Notes: a model not told the origin generated them from the sequence alone. A stretch of DNA of 64,000 nucleotides from an uncultured Lachnospiraceae bacterium (GCA_910577175.1 CAJTLU010000007.1:62001-126000); one strand, 5' to 3'. Counted from the first letter of the stretch, positions 1-8,677 are shown. Translations and numbers: made by a program.

Positions 1-1
1 C

Positions 2-388
2 AGTATGCCGCCACACAGGCCTTTTCTTCTTTCCACATTTCTGGGAAAAATCACAAGGCGTGTAGCGATTGACCGGTGGCGGCGGTATACGGCAAAAAAG
101 CGGGGCGGCGGCGAAATGGCGTTTTTGCTTTCCGAGCTTACGGAATGCGTTCCGGCGGAGCGTACTGTGGAGCGGGACTGGGAGCTTTCCGAGCTCGCAC
201 GCACGATGAACGACTTTCTTTTGTCGCTGCCGGAAGAAAAGCAGAAGGTATTTTTGTGCCGCTACTGGTATGCTGATTCTGTTTCTTCTATTGCAAAACG
301 GACAGGCTTCAGTCAAAGCAAGGTAAAATCCATGCTGTATCATAGCAGGAAGGCCTTGCGGGAGCATTTGGACAAGGAGGGATTTTAA
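2..388 (+). CDS. ECF-type RNA polymerase sigma factor (5' end outside window)
   Basis: This is the C-terminal part of a sigma-70 family factor. The reading frame is already open at base 2, so the real start lies left of the window. The first visible part matches the end of region 2 (LGKITRRVAIDRWRRYTAKK), and the C-terminal part is a region 4 helix-turn-helix (LPEEKQKVFLCRYWYADSVS, then the SQSKVKSMLYHSRKALREHL helix). Proteins of this type direct RNA polymerase to a small regulon. Its stop codon overlaps the start of the next gene by one base (TAATG), so the two are translationally coupled. In this family the coupled second gene usually encodes the membrane anti-sigma partner; here that position is taken by a serpin-domain protein. 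Confidence 0.9.
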   Translation, partial: SMPPHRPFLLSTFLGKITRRVAIDRWRRYTAKKRGGGEMAFLLSELTECVPAERTVERDWELSELARTMNDFLLSLPEEKQKVFLCRYWYADSVSSIAKRTGFSQSKVKSMLYHSRKALREHLDKEGF

Positions 389-1815
389 TGAAACAAGTGA
401 AACCGGAGGATATTTTAGATGCGGTAGGTATGGTAGACGACGAACTGATACGTCAGGCAAAGGAAGGGAAAAAGAAGCTGTTTTTTAGAAGGAGCGCGTT
501 CCTTCCGGTATTGGCAGCCGTGCTGGTGCTTTCTCTCGGTCTCGGTCTGTTCTTTGGGAGAGGGCGGCTTTTCTTACACGCGTATGCAGTCGCAGAGGCG
601 GAGTATCCGACGATGTGTCCTCATCCTGAGGAAAACAGCCGGTCCTATGATAAGGAGTTCGAGGCGTGGAGGAACAGCAAGGAAGAGCAGCTGTCCGGGT
701 ACGATAAAAGTATGGCGGCAGACGGATTTTTTGCAGAGAGCATCCGGGAGTTTCTGTCAGAAAGGCCGGGAGAAAACTGTGTATATTCCCCGGTTAATGT
801 CTATATGGCACTCAGTATGCTGGCAGAGCTTACGGAGGGAACGAGCCGTGCGCAGATAATGGGACTGCTTGGCATTTCCGATATCGAGACGCTTCGCAAA
901 AACGCGTCAGCAGTCTGGAATGCATGCTATTGCGACGACGGGTGGCTGACCAGCGTGCTTGCTAATTCCCTGTGGCTGAATCAGGACATCCGCTTTCATA
1001 AAGAGACTCTGGAGACTCTGGCAGAGACCTACTATGCGTCCTCTTATTGCGGTAAAATGGGCTCCGGGAGCTTTGACAAGGCGTTAAGGGAATGGCTGGA
1101 CCAGCAGACCGGGGGGGGGCTCCGTGACAGTATTGAGGGGCTGCATCTGGAGCGGCCTACTTTGTTGTCTCTGGTCTCCACAGTCTTTTTTGAGGCGGAA
1201 TGGTGGAACGCTTTCCAGAAAGAGAAAACGGAGCAGGGAATCTTTTATGCGCCTGCCGGAGAGGTTTCCTGTGATTTTATGAGCCAGAAGGAGGATGACA
1301 CATATTATTGGGGAGAACGCTTTTCTGCGGTACAGAAGGGGTTACGGGGAGGCTGTAAAATGTGGTTTATCCTGCCGGACGAGGGTATGACGCCGGAGGA
1401 GCTGCTTTCGGAGCCGCAGACAATGGAATTTCTGCTTTCCAACGGCGTATGGGAGAACAAAAAAGACCTTTCGGTGCGGCTTGTTGTGCCGAAGTTTGAT
1501 ATCAGTTCGGAAACGGATTTGATAGAAGGACTGAAAAATCTCGGCGTAACGGAAATCTTTGACGGCAGGACGGCAGATTTTTCCCCGCTTATAAGAGATA
1601 CAGGGGAAGAACGGATTTCCGGGGCGCAGCATGTGGTAAGAGTACAAATCGATGAGAAGGGCTGCTCGGCGGTGGCCTATTCAAAGTTTGATTTAACGAA
1701 GGATGGCCCGCCGTTGAAGGATAATATCGACTTTATCGTAAACCGGCCGTTTTTATTTGTCATTACTTCGGAGGCAGGGCTGCCGTTATTTACTGGCATC
1801 GTAAATACGCCGTAG
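388..1815 (+). CDS. membrane-anchored serpin-domain protein with anti-sigma-like N-terminus
   Basis: A 475-residue protein. Residues 1-35 are a short charged cytoplasmic stub with DAVGMVDDELIRQA, resembling the N-terminus of anti-sigma proteins encoded next to ECF sigma factors. One membrane segment follows (about 37-57) behind a KKK/RR-rich flank, predicting the remainder outside the cell. Residues about 115-475 are a serpin fold: the YSPVNVYMALSMLAELTEGT helix, PKFDISSETDL, ADFSPL, and the C-terminal NRPFLFVITSEAGLPLFTGI. The reactive-centre hinge (about 423-432, EKGCSAVAYS) departs from the inhibitory consensus EEGTEAAAAT: Cys and Ser replace Thr and Glu, and Tyr/Val replace small residues. 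Inhibitory activity is therefore uncertain. Serpins normally trap serine or cysteine proteases. Pairing with the sigma factor suggests a sensing or protective envelope role (inference). Confidence 0.88.
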   Translation: MKQVKPEDILDAVGMVDDELIRQAKEGKKKLFFRRSAFLPVLAAVLVLSLGLGLFFGRGRLFLHAYAVAEAEYPTMCPHPEENSRSYDKEFEAWRNSKEEQLSGYDKSMAADGFFAESIREFLSERPGENCVYSPVNVYMALSMLAELTEGTSRAQIMGLLGISDIETLRKNASAVWNACYCDDGWLTSVLANSLWLNQDIRFHKETLETLAETYYASSYCGKMGSGSFDKALREWLDQQTGGGLRDSIEGLHLERPTLLSLVSTVFFEAEWWNAFQKEKTEQGIFYAPAGEVSCDFMSQKEDDTYYWGERFSAVQKGLRGGCKMWFILPDEGMTPEELLSEPQTMEFLLSNGVWENKKDLSVRLVVPKFDISSETDLIEGLKNLGVTEIFDGRTADFSPLIRDTGEERISGAQHVVRVQIDEKGCSAVAYSKFDLTKDGPPLKDNIDFIVNRPFLFVITSEAGLPLFTGIVNTP

Positions 1816-1961
1816 CAGGCGCATCTTTTGGAGAAATCCAGTAGAAAAAATCCCAAAAATATGGTATACTTTGGGGGAAGGCTTTTCGCTTTGCCGGACA
1901 GGCGGAGCCATTTGCCTTCCCGGATACTACATGGTTACTGTGTTTTTGAGAGGGGCTGCCG

Positions 1962-4900
1962 ATGATACAATTAAGCAGAAGAAAAATTCAGGTTCTTGCC
2001 GCGGATGAAGCGGTGTTTCAGCGTGGGCTTGCCTATTTTAAAGAAAAACGCGTGCTTCATGTAGCCTGCTCGAAAGACCAAAAGATTTACAGTTTTACTG
2101 TCCAGGGAAAACAGAAGTACCATGTTACCATAGAAGAAACAAACGAACACGATATTGAATTTTCGTGCAACTGTCCTGTGCTGTATATGCAGAAAGGCGC
2201 CTGTAAGCATACGGTTGCGGCGTTACTGCATTTACTGCAGTATCAGGAGCAGGAGGAGCAGAAGATTCATTGCGTGATGCCAAGGGACATGCGTGTCCAC
2301 AAGGTAGTCCGGTATTTTATCAATGCGCAGGAGCCGCGGTACAATAAAGAGGTGTACCATGTGGAGCCTTGTATTGAGATTCCGGCGCTTTTACGGGAAG
2401 AAAGTGACCCGGCGTATCTGTCGCTTCGTGTCGGAAATGCGAAAATGTACCGGATACAGGGATTAAAGCGTTTCCTTACGGAATATAAGAAAAAAGAAAA
2501 CATCGTTCTCGGAAAGGAGTTCTGCTATGTCCCGGAGGAGAGTGAGTTTGACCATGCTTCCGCGCAGCTTTTGCAGGAGCTGGTTTCTTACAGCGAGGTT
2601 CTGGAGCTTGTTGATGGAAAAAACAGTACAAAATTGTTCCAAAAGTCAAGAATTGTCTTAAACCGGAGGCTTCTGACAAAGGTTCTGAAGCTGTGCCGGA
2701 ATCTTCCGTTTATCCTGAAGCTGTCGGAAACGGAACTGGACAATGTACGTTTTGTGCAGGGCAATCCACCGATTGAGTATGATATTTTCATGCAGGAAGG
2801 CTCTGTCAGTATGAATTATAAGGAACAGGAGCATGTCGTCCCGATTGCGGCAGACGGCTCCCTTTTGTTACGGGACAATGTGCTTTACCTGCCGGAAGAG
2901 CGTTTTATGAAAACCTATCTGCCGTTTTATTCTACCCTGGGCGATGACAAGGCGCCGCTTGTCTTTGAAGACGATTATGAAAATGCTTTTTTGGAGTATG
3001 TGCTTCCGGTGATTCACGAAACGCTCCAGGTAGAGGTACCGGAGGAGGTACATGCCAGGTATATTACCCTGCCGTTTTCTGCAAAGATATATTTTGATTT
3101 ATTTCATTCCGCAGTGCGGGCGACGGTGTATTATGTTTACGGCGAATATGAGTTTAATTCTTTTGAGACCCCGGCGTTTGGCGGAACTATCCTGGTGCGC
3201 GAAAAGGAGCAGGAAGCACAGTTGGATGCTCTTTTGGAACGCTATGGCTTTGAAGCGCACAACGGTTTTTATCTTATGAAAAACGAGGAAGATATTTATG
3301 CACTGGTTACGGAAGGGATTTCCGCTCTGGCGGAGCATGCGGTGCTTTATTCTTCCGATGACTTTACGAGAATACGGACAAAGAGGCATACAAATGTACA
3401 GCTGGGGATAGAAATGCCTTCCGGAGAGGATTTGCTTCAAATTGAATTTCAGTACGACAGCGTTTCCAAAGAAGAGCTGCGTGCGATTTTCTATTCCTAC
3501 CGCCAGAAAAAGAAGTATCACCGTTTATCAGACGGGAGTTTTCTTGATTTGACGGAGGAGTCTGTTGTCAAAACCGCTGATTTACTGGAAAGCATGAATC
3601 TTTCTTATCGTGATTTTGACAAAAACGGAAATTTGCGTGTTCCGAAAAACCTTGCGGCTTATCTGGATTTTCTGCCGCAGGAGATGGGCTTTGAGGTAAA
3701 AAAGGATAAAAATTTTTCGACGCTTACAAGGCGTCTCCTTTCTCCTGAAAAACAGGAGTATACAGTGCCGGATACAATACGGGCCGAGTTAAGGGAGTAT
3801 CAGAAAACCGGATTTTCCTGGCTCAGAATGCTGTCGGATAACGGGTTTGGCGGGGTGCTCGCAGATGATATGGGACTTGGAAAGACCCTGCAGGCAATTA
3901 CCTATATGGCATCCGTACTAAAGGAGGAAAGCTTTTCCGATGTGCCGTTTCTGGTAGTCTGTCCGACTTCGCTGCTTTATAACTGGCTTGACGAAGTAGA
4001 AACCTATGCGCCGCAGTTCCGGGTAAAGGTGGTTCAGGGGGCACCGGAGGAGCGCAGGGAGCTTTTGCTGCATTCTGCGGAATGGGATTTGTGCATTACT
4101 TCGTATCCGCTGCTCCGCAGGGATTTGGACATATATAAAAGAAAACGGTTTCATACGGTTTTTATTGATGAGGCACAGTATATTAAGAATGCCATGACAG
4201 GAAATGCCCGTTCGGTCAAGGAGCTTTACGCCCGGACCCGGTTTGCCCTGACCGGTACGCCGATTGAAAATTCCTTATCTGAGCTCTGGTCGATTTTTGA
4301 TTTTATTATGCCGGGCTATCTGTTCAGCTATGCGCGTTTTGCCAGACGTTACGAACGTCCGGCGGTCATGGGACATACGGAACAGCTGCAGCAGCTGAAC
4401 CGCCGGATTAAGCCGTTTTTGCTGCGGCGCATGAAGGAGGACGTGCTGTCCGAGCTTTCGGAAAAAATTGAAACGAAGCTTGTAACTGACCTGACGGAAG
4501 AGCAGCGGCTTTTGTATCTTTCTTATGTCAGACAGGCAAGACGGGATATTGCCGAGGATATCCTGCGTCTTGGAGCAGAAAAGAGCCGGATGCAGATTCT
4601 TGCGGCTTTGACGAGGCTCCGCCAGATTTGCTGTCATCCGGGGATGTTTTTAGAAAACTATGGAGGCGGAAGCGGAAAGGCGGCGCTCTTTTTACAGATT
4701 ATAGATGAGCTTAAAAGGAACGGTCACCGTGTCCTGGTGTTTTCCCAGTTTACTTCGATGTTGGAAATATTAAAGGAGGCCTTGGCGGAAGCGGAGTTTT
4801 CCTACTTTTACTTAAACGGTGCGACAAAGCCTGCTGACCGGCAGGATTATGTAAAACGGTTTAATGCGGGAGAGGGGGATTTGTTCCTGATTTCTTTAAA

Positions 4901-5186
4901 AGCGGGCGGCACCGGACTGAATCTGACTGGCGCCGATACGGTGATTCATTTTGACCCATGGTGGAATCCAGCCGTAGAAGAACAGGCATCGGACCGCGCG
5001 CACCGTATCGGGCAGGAAAAGACGGTTCACATTATAAGACTTCTGACAAAGGGTACCATTGAGGAAAAAATATTCCGTCTGCAGAAAAAGAAGCAGGATT
5101 TGTTCCATGCAGTTATCGAGGAGGGAGAAACCTTTCTTAATAAACTGACGCAGGAGGAAATCCGGGAGTTGTTTGCGGATATCTGA
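1962..5186 (+). CDS. SNF2-family DEAD/DEAH helicase with SWIM zinc finger
   Basis: A 1074-residue ATP-dependent DNA translocase or helicase of the bacterial SNF2 group. A SWIM zinc finger lies near the N-terminus (C69-x-C71-x9-C81-x-H83), followed by the bacterial SNF2-associated region (about 90-600). The two RecA-like lobes carry the Walker A DDMGLGKTLQ (about 635), the DEAQ box IDEAQYIKN (about 735), TGTPIENSLSELWSIF, and motifs V/VI (SLKAGGTGLNL; QASDRAHRIGQ). The ATG at 1962 follows a GAGAGGGG ribosome-binding sequence. The exact DNA substrate of this subfamily is not known; a role in repair, recombination or transcription restart is usual. It appears monocistronic, ending just before a shared terminator hairpin with the convergent gene. 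Confidence 0.93.
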   Translation: MIQLSRRKIQVLAADEAVFQRGLAYFKEKRVLHVACSKDQKIYSFTVQGKQKYHVTIEETNEHDIEFSCNCPVLYMQKGACKHTVAALLHLLQYQEQEEQKIHCVMPRDMRVHKVVRYFINAQEPRYNKEVYHVEPCIEIPALLREESDPAYLSLRVGNAKMYRIQGLKRFLTEYKKKENIVLGKEFCYVPEESEFDHASAQLLQELVSYSEVLELVDGKNSTKLFQKSRIVLNRRLLTKVLKLCRNLPFILKLSETELDNVRFVQGNPPIEYDIFMQEGSVSMNYKEQEHVVPIAADGSLLLRDNVLYLPEERFMKTYLPFYSTLGDDKAPLVFEDDYENAFLEYVLPVIHETLQVEVPEEVHARYITLPFSAKIYFDLFHSAVRATVYYVYGEYEFNSFETPAFGGTILVREKEQEAQLDALLERYGFEAHNGFYLMKNEEDIYALVTEGISALAEHAVLYSSDDFTRIRTKRHTNVQLGIEMPSGEDLLQIEFQYDSVSKEELRAIFYSYRQKKKYHRLSDGSFLDLTEESVVKTADLLESMNLSYRDFDKNGNLRVPKNLAAYLDFLPQEMGFEVKKDKNFSTLTRRLLSPEKQEYTVPDTIRAELREYQKTGFSWLRMLSDNGFGGVLADDMGLGKTLQAITYMASVLKEESFSDVPFLVVCPTSLLYNWLDEVETYAPQFRVKVVQGAPEERRELLLHSAEWDLCITSYPLLRRDLDIYKRKRFHTVFIDEAQYIKNAMTGNARSVKELYARTRFALTGTPIENSLSELWSIFDFIMPGYLFSYARFARRYERPAVMGHTEQLQQLNRRIKPFLLRRMKEDVLSELSEKIETKLVTDLTEEQRLLYLSYVRQARRDIAEDILRLGAEKSRMQILAALTRLRQICCHPGMFLENYGGGSGKAALFLQIIDELKRNGHRVLVFSQFTSMLEILKEALAEAEFSYFYLNGATKPADRQDYVKRFNAGEGDLFLISLKAGGTGLNLTGADTVIHFDPWWNPAVEEQASDRAHRIGQEKTVHIIRLLTKGTIEEKIFRLQKKKQDLFHAVIEEGETFLNKLTQEEIRELFADI

Positions 5187-5210
5187 AAAACTCCTGATTT
5201 TGCAAAAGCA

Positions 5211-5242
5211 ACGCACTTTGACGTTAATCAAAGTGCGTGCTG
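5211..5242. terminator. bidirectional terminator hairpin between convergent genes
   Basis: The inverted repeat ACGCACTTTGA / TCAAAGTGCGTG around a CGTTAA loop lies between the SNF2 helicase and the convergent zinc-ribbon gene. It overlaps the last codons of the latter, whose stop is at 5224-5226. A-rich and T-rich flanks are weak, so termination strength is uncertain. Confidence 0.55.
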
Positions 5243-6114
5243 TAAAAGTCTTCAATCAGCTGTTCTGCAAACGAAGAGTTCAAGTCCGGAAATTCTGTAA
5301 GCAGTGTCTCGCGGAGACTGTCGAGCCGGTTCAAATAGAGCAGTTCCTCGCTCTTGCCTTCGGTGCCGTTCCTGGTATCGTAGGTGTGCAGGGTATCCTC
5401 GGAGATATTTTCTTCCAGCCATTTCCTGACCTCTGCGGTAAGCGCTTTTTCCTTTACTGCGTCTTCTTTCAGCTTGCCTGCCTTTGTAAAAGAAAAGATA
5501 CCCATGACAAGAAAGGCTGTGAACATAACAAGAATAACTGCGGCAGAGAACACATTAAACAGAGGTACAATATCAAGCAGATTCAGCAAAGCAAAGCCCG
5601 TACCAAGAATACCGAAGCTGACAAACGTAAAGCCTGAGGAACGGTAATCCTCATAGCGGGAAACTGCGCTGACGTAGCTTTTTTCATGGCGGAAGATGTC
5701 TTTTTCTGCTGGAAGCTCTTCTGTCTTTTCTTCTACATCTGCCTCTTCTTCCTCTGAAAAGAACTCCTGCTCCAGTGTCTCTTCTCCGGAAAGGAATGCG
5801 TTCTCCGCTTCTACGGAATAAAATGCCTGGAAATGGCGTTTTGCGTCCCGGTAAGCCTCCGGTGTGGTATATACGCCAATCAGTCCTTCTGCATCCGGCT
5901 CAGAGACATTTACCGGAACGCCGGAATATTCCAGAAAATCAGCCAGCTTTTTTGCAAAATCAGCCTGCCTGCCATCCACCTTAACCAACAGAGAGGTTGT
6001 GTCCTCCATTCCGGCTTTCACGACACTTAAATCGGCAACCAATTCTGCCTTACAATCCGCACAATGCGTAATTCCTTCCCGATATTCCGTTTTACAATTC
6101 GGACACCACGGCAT
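5224..6114 (-). CDS. zinc-ribbon, two-membrane-segment protein of unknown function
   Basis: A 296-residue protein starting at an ATG preceded by a strong AGGAGG. A zinc ribbon sits at the extreme N-terminus (C4-x2-C7 ... C18-x2-C21). Residues about 35-95 resemble the DUF2007-type 'putative signal transducing' fold (Cys-free alpha/beta segment with NVSEPDAEGLIGVYTTPEAY). A very acidic linker follows (about 100-140), then two hydrophobic segments (about 166-185 and 190-211), and a charged C-terminal helical tail. No catalytic motif is evident. Family members of this layout are common in Clostridia without assigned function. It stands alone between a convergent helicase and a divergent MATE transcription unit. 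Confidence 0.8.
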   Translation of the reverse strand: MPWCPNCKTEYREGITHCADCKAELVADLSVVKAGMEDTTSLLVKVDGRQADFAKKLADFLEYSGVPVNVSEPDAEGLIGVYTTPEAYRDAKRHFQAFYSVEAENAFLSGEETLEQEFFSEEEEADVEEKTEELPAEKDIFRHEKSYVSAVSRYEDYRSSGFTFVSFGILGTGFALLNLLDIVPLFNVFSAAVILVMFTAFLVMGIFSFTKAGKLKEDAVKEKALTAEVRKWLEENISEDTLHTYDTRNGTEGKSEELLYLNRLDSLRETLLTEFPDLNSSFAEQLIEDFYSTHFD

Positions 6115-6291
6115 ATCCCTTCCTCCTTTTGTTTTAAAACGTAATAATATTTATGAATACTTATGGTTTCAGTATAGCGTAACCATCCGATAATTTCAAC
6201 TATAATGTTTGACTACCCGCGCAATCTGTCTTGTAGTCTGCGGAACTTTTCCAGGTCATTCAAAAATGTGGAAACTCAAGTCTTAAACCTG

Positions 6292-6320
6292 TTGAAATCT
6301 CTGCTATTATCGTATATAAT
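6292..6320 (+). promoter_or_regulatory. sigma-A-type promoter of the MATE leader
   Basis: TTGAAA at 6292-6297 and TATAAT at 6315-6320 with a 17-bp spacer. Transcription would begin near 6327 and give a leader of about 170 nt that contains the aptamer-like region and terminator before the MATE gene. Confidence 0.75.
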
Positions 6321-6349
6321 ATAAGCAATAGTTTGATTATACGAATATG

Positions 6350-6480
6350 TCACCAGAGGACAGGGCGCCGTAGCGCCAGGGGATCGTAAGATGATTTATC
6401 AATCTTGCAGGCCGCATGTCAGATAAGGTGTCGGGTGCGCCCGGTTATTACGTTAAGGTAGTAGCCGGGCTTATTTTTTG
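6350..6480 (+). ncRNA. candidate guanidine-IV (mepA) riboswitch with terminator switch
   Basis: A structured leader lies directly upstream of a MepA-like MATE exporter. Seen in the sequence: a GGCGC/GCGCC hairpin (from 6364), an AAGAT/ATCTT hairpin (about 6389-6407), and a GGGCGC segment (6363-6368) complementary to GCGCCC (6437-6442). That second segment overlaps the 5' arm of a strong intrinsic terminator (6439-6470), so the two pairings exclude each other. The layout fits an ON switch in which ligand-stabilised pairing releases read-through. The guanidine-IV (mepA) class is known upstream of MATE exporters in Clostridia. The class assignment is by recall of context and conserved CAGGG/CAGG-type segments, not by a covariance-model search. 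Confidence 0.62.
6439..6479 (+). terminator. intrinsic terminator (attenuator) before the MATE gene
   Basis: A 13-bp stem (GCCCGGTTATTAC with GTAGTAGCCGGGC, two G-T pairs) around a GTTAAG loop is followed by a T-rich tract (6471-6479). It lies upstream of the MATE start codon, so it controls read-through rather than ending the gene. Bases 6439-6442 are shared with the competing leader pairing. Confidence 0.85.
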
Positions 6481-6495
6481 TTTCAGGAGGTTTTT

Positions 6496-7836
6496 ATGGA
6501 TTCCGAAATTTTTGAAAAGTTACCACCAACGAAATTGTTTTTCCGGTGTGCGGTTCCGGCCATGATTGCAATGGCGTCTGGTGCGCTTTATCAGATTGCA
6601 GATGGTCTGTTCGTTGGACGGTTTATCGGTGAGGATGCGCTTGCCGCCGTTAATCTTATTATGCCTGTCATTACGATGGTATTCGCCTTTTCTAATATGA
6701 TAGCAACGGGGGCTTCCGTGCGTATCTCGGTTTTGCTTGGCGAAAAAAAACCGGAAGGAGCGTCATGTATATTCTCTTTCACAATCAAGGCAATTTTCCT
6801 GTTATCCTGTGTAATCGGTATCATTGGATTTTTTGGGGCAGAGTCATTTGTGCGGCTTCTCGCACCGGGCGCTACGGAGCAGGCGGTAGGATATGGTATA
6901 ACATACACGCGGATGTACGCTGTCTTTTCGCCGCTTTTGCCTATCTATTTTGCCACCGATAATTTCCTGCGGGTGTGCGGCAAAGAAAAACTCAGCATGT
7001 GGCTGGGAATCAGCACACAGGCGTTCAATATTATCCTTGATGTGATTTTAATCGCAATCCTCGGACAGGGTATCAGGGCAGCGGCTTTTACAAGCTGTCT
7101 TGCCATGGCGCTTGGCTCGGTAATCACGCTCTGGTTATTTCGTGGAAAACGGATGGATTTATATTATACAAGAAAAAACATCCCTGCATCTGTGTTTTTC
7201 CGTATCCTTGCCAACGGCTCCAGTGAGTTTTTCAGCAACATCTCCATGTCGGTAATGTCTGTCGTGTATAACTTGTTTTTGCTGAAATACGGTCAGACGA
7301 CGGCAGTGGCGGCGTTCTCGGTCATTATGTATGTGGACAGCATTATCGGTACGCTCGTATTTGGTATGTGCGATTCACTTCAGCCCGCTATCAGCTATTG
7401 CTACGGGGCGGGACTTATGGATAAGGTCAGGGCGATATTGAAACGCATTATTCTCGGCGCTGTGATTCTTTCAACCGCTTCCATGCTCTTTATGCTGTTT
7501 GCCGGGCGTTTCGTTGCGCCTATATTCGTAAAACCCGAAGACACGGAACTGCTTGCGGTAAGTATCGCTGGTATGGAGGTATTCTCCTTTTCTTATCTGA
7601 CGGGCTGGGTGGATATGTGTTTTTCGTCCTATTTCACGGCACTTGAGCGTCCCGTGCGGTCGTTGCTCACATCCTTTTTCGGAACGCTTGTATTTCCCGT
7701 TGCCTTTCTCTTTATTCTCACGCCTGTATGGCAGCTTAACGGCGTGTGGCTGACATCGGTCGCGGCGGGTACGGCAAGTGTAATATTGACAATTATTTTT
7801 GCCCTGACGATGAAAGCAAAAGCAGTAATGAGGTGA
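6496..7836 (+). CDS. MATE family multidrug/guanidinium exporter (MepA-like)
   Basis: A 446-residue integral membrane protein with about 12 hydrophobic segments in two repeated halves, characteristic of the multi-antimicrobial extrusion family. These are cation-coupled efflux pumps of the cytoplasmic membrane. N-terminal features include ALYQIADGLFVGRFIGEDAL, typical of the DinF/MepA branch. The start chosen is ATG 6496, seven bases after TTTCAGGAGG; a TTG at 6478 is in frame but falls inside the terminator T-tract. Transcription is probably governed by the upstream leader and attenuator. If the leader is guanidine-IV, the likely substrate is guanidinium or a related cation (inference). A decayed two-component locus follows 21 bp downstream. 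Confidence 0.92.
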   Translation: MDSEIFEKLPPTKLFFRCAVPAMIAMASGALYQIADGLFVGRFIGEDALAAVNLIMPVITMVFAFSNMIATGASVRISVLLGEKKPEGASCIFSFTIKAIFLLSCVIGIIGFFGAESFVRLLAPGATEQAVGYGITYTRMYAVFSPLLPIYFATDNFLRVCGKEKLSMWLGISTQAFNIILDVILIAILGQGIRAAAFTSCLAMALGSVITLWLFRGKRMDLYYTRKNIPASVFFRILANGSSEFFSNISMSVMSVVYNLFLLKYGQTTAVAAFSVIMYVDSIIGTLVFGMCDSLQPAISYCYGAGLMDKVRAILKRIILGAVILSTASMLFMLFAGRFVAPIFVKPEDTELLAVSIAGMEVFSFSYLTGWVDMCFSSYFTALERPVRSLLTSFFGTLVFPVAFLFILTPVWQLNGVWLTSVAAGTASVILTIIFALTMKAKAVMR

Positions 7837-7857
7837 ATACCGGATTGGAGGAAAATA

Positions 7858-8502
7858 ATGGATGCAATCAAGATACTGGTTATTGAAGATGATGCTGATA
7901 TCCGCGAGAGGGCCGGATATTGCTCGAGAGTGAAAGATTCCTTGTGGAAGAAGCAGAAAATGGAGAGACAGGGCTGCTAAAACTATCTGCGGATACGGGA
8001 CTTGTTATTCTGGATATCATGATGCCTGGAATGTCAGACTTAAGGGTATGTGAGGAAATCAGAAAGCAATCCTATGTGCCGATTTTGTTTTTAACAGCCA
8101 CGGCGCAGGAATCGGATAAGCTTCTGGGACTGATGGCAGGCGGTGATGACTATTTGTCCAAACCATTTTCCCATGCAGAGCTTCTGGGAAGGGTAAAAGC
8201 CCAGGTCAGGCGGTATACGGATACAGACGGCATTCAATGAGGTTACTGTAAACGGGAAAGCGGCAGAACTGACAGATATTGAATACCAAATGCTTCTTTT
8301 AATGATGAAGAATAAAGGGAAGATTTTTTCTTCTCAAAACCTGTATGAATCCATCTGGAATGAACCATATTTTTATAACTGTAATGGAACGGTGATGATC
8401 CATATACAAAAGCTGCGGGTCAAGATAGAACCGGACAGCCGTTCGCCGGTTTATATCAGAACTGTGTGGGGAAAGTGGTATCGTTTTGAGTGTGAAGAGT
8501 GA
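7858..8502 (+). pseudogene. OmpR-family response regulator, frameshifted remnant
   Basis: Three reading-frame pieces together spell one OmpR/PhoB-type response regulator. From ATG 7858 (after TTGGAGG) the first reads MDAIKILVIEDDADIRE, the phosphate-binding acidic pocket, then leaves frame near 7910 and stops at 7980. The receiver continues in another frame (about 7912-8240) with VILDIMMPGMS (phosphoacceptor Asp), LFLTAT and GGDDYLSKPFS. That frame stops at 8240, and the DNA-binding winged helix continues in the first frame from about 8239 to 8502 (ELTDIEYQMLLLMM, YIRTVWGKWYRFE). The linker between the domains is also shortened. At least two indels make it inactive unless sequencing errors are responsible. 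It lies just downstream of the MATE gene. Confidence 0.85.
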
Positions 8503-8677
8503 AAAAAGGAGTTCCCTTTATTTAGAATGCTTTCTCTTGCTTTTTCTTGCAGGGATGGTCAGCCTGCTATTTTTTGTGAGCATTAAGTTCGTGTCGGAAC
8601 AGCAGATAGCGATTCATTATAAACAACATAATTTGACGTGGTACTATTATGGTTTCCAGCAAAAATGTATTTGTTGA
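8492..8677 (+). pseudogene. sensor histidine kinase N-terminal remnant
   Basis: A 62-residue open frame overlaps the end of the response-regulator remnant, as expected for a coupled kinase. It contains a charged start (VKSEKRSSLYLE), one membrane segment (CFLLLFLAGMVSLLFFVSIK) and the beginning of an extracytoplasmic loop. Then it ends abruptly. No HAMP, dimerisation or ATPase motifs (H-box, N, G1, G2) are found downstream, so the catalytic part has been deleted. The deletion junction appears to lie near 8630-8650. Confidence 0.65.

Noticed and set aside
1342..1647. Open frame on the - strand inside the serpin gene (101 aa).
   Set aside because: Fully antisense to a well-supported domain gene; no ribosome-binding site or family features.
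3099..3521. 140-aa antisense open frame within the SNF2 helicase.
   Set aside because: Shadow of the helicase coding frame; composition and motifs are not protein-like.
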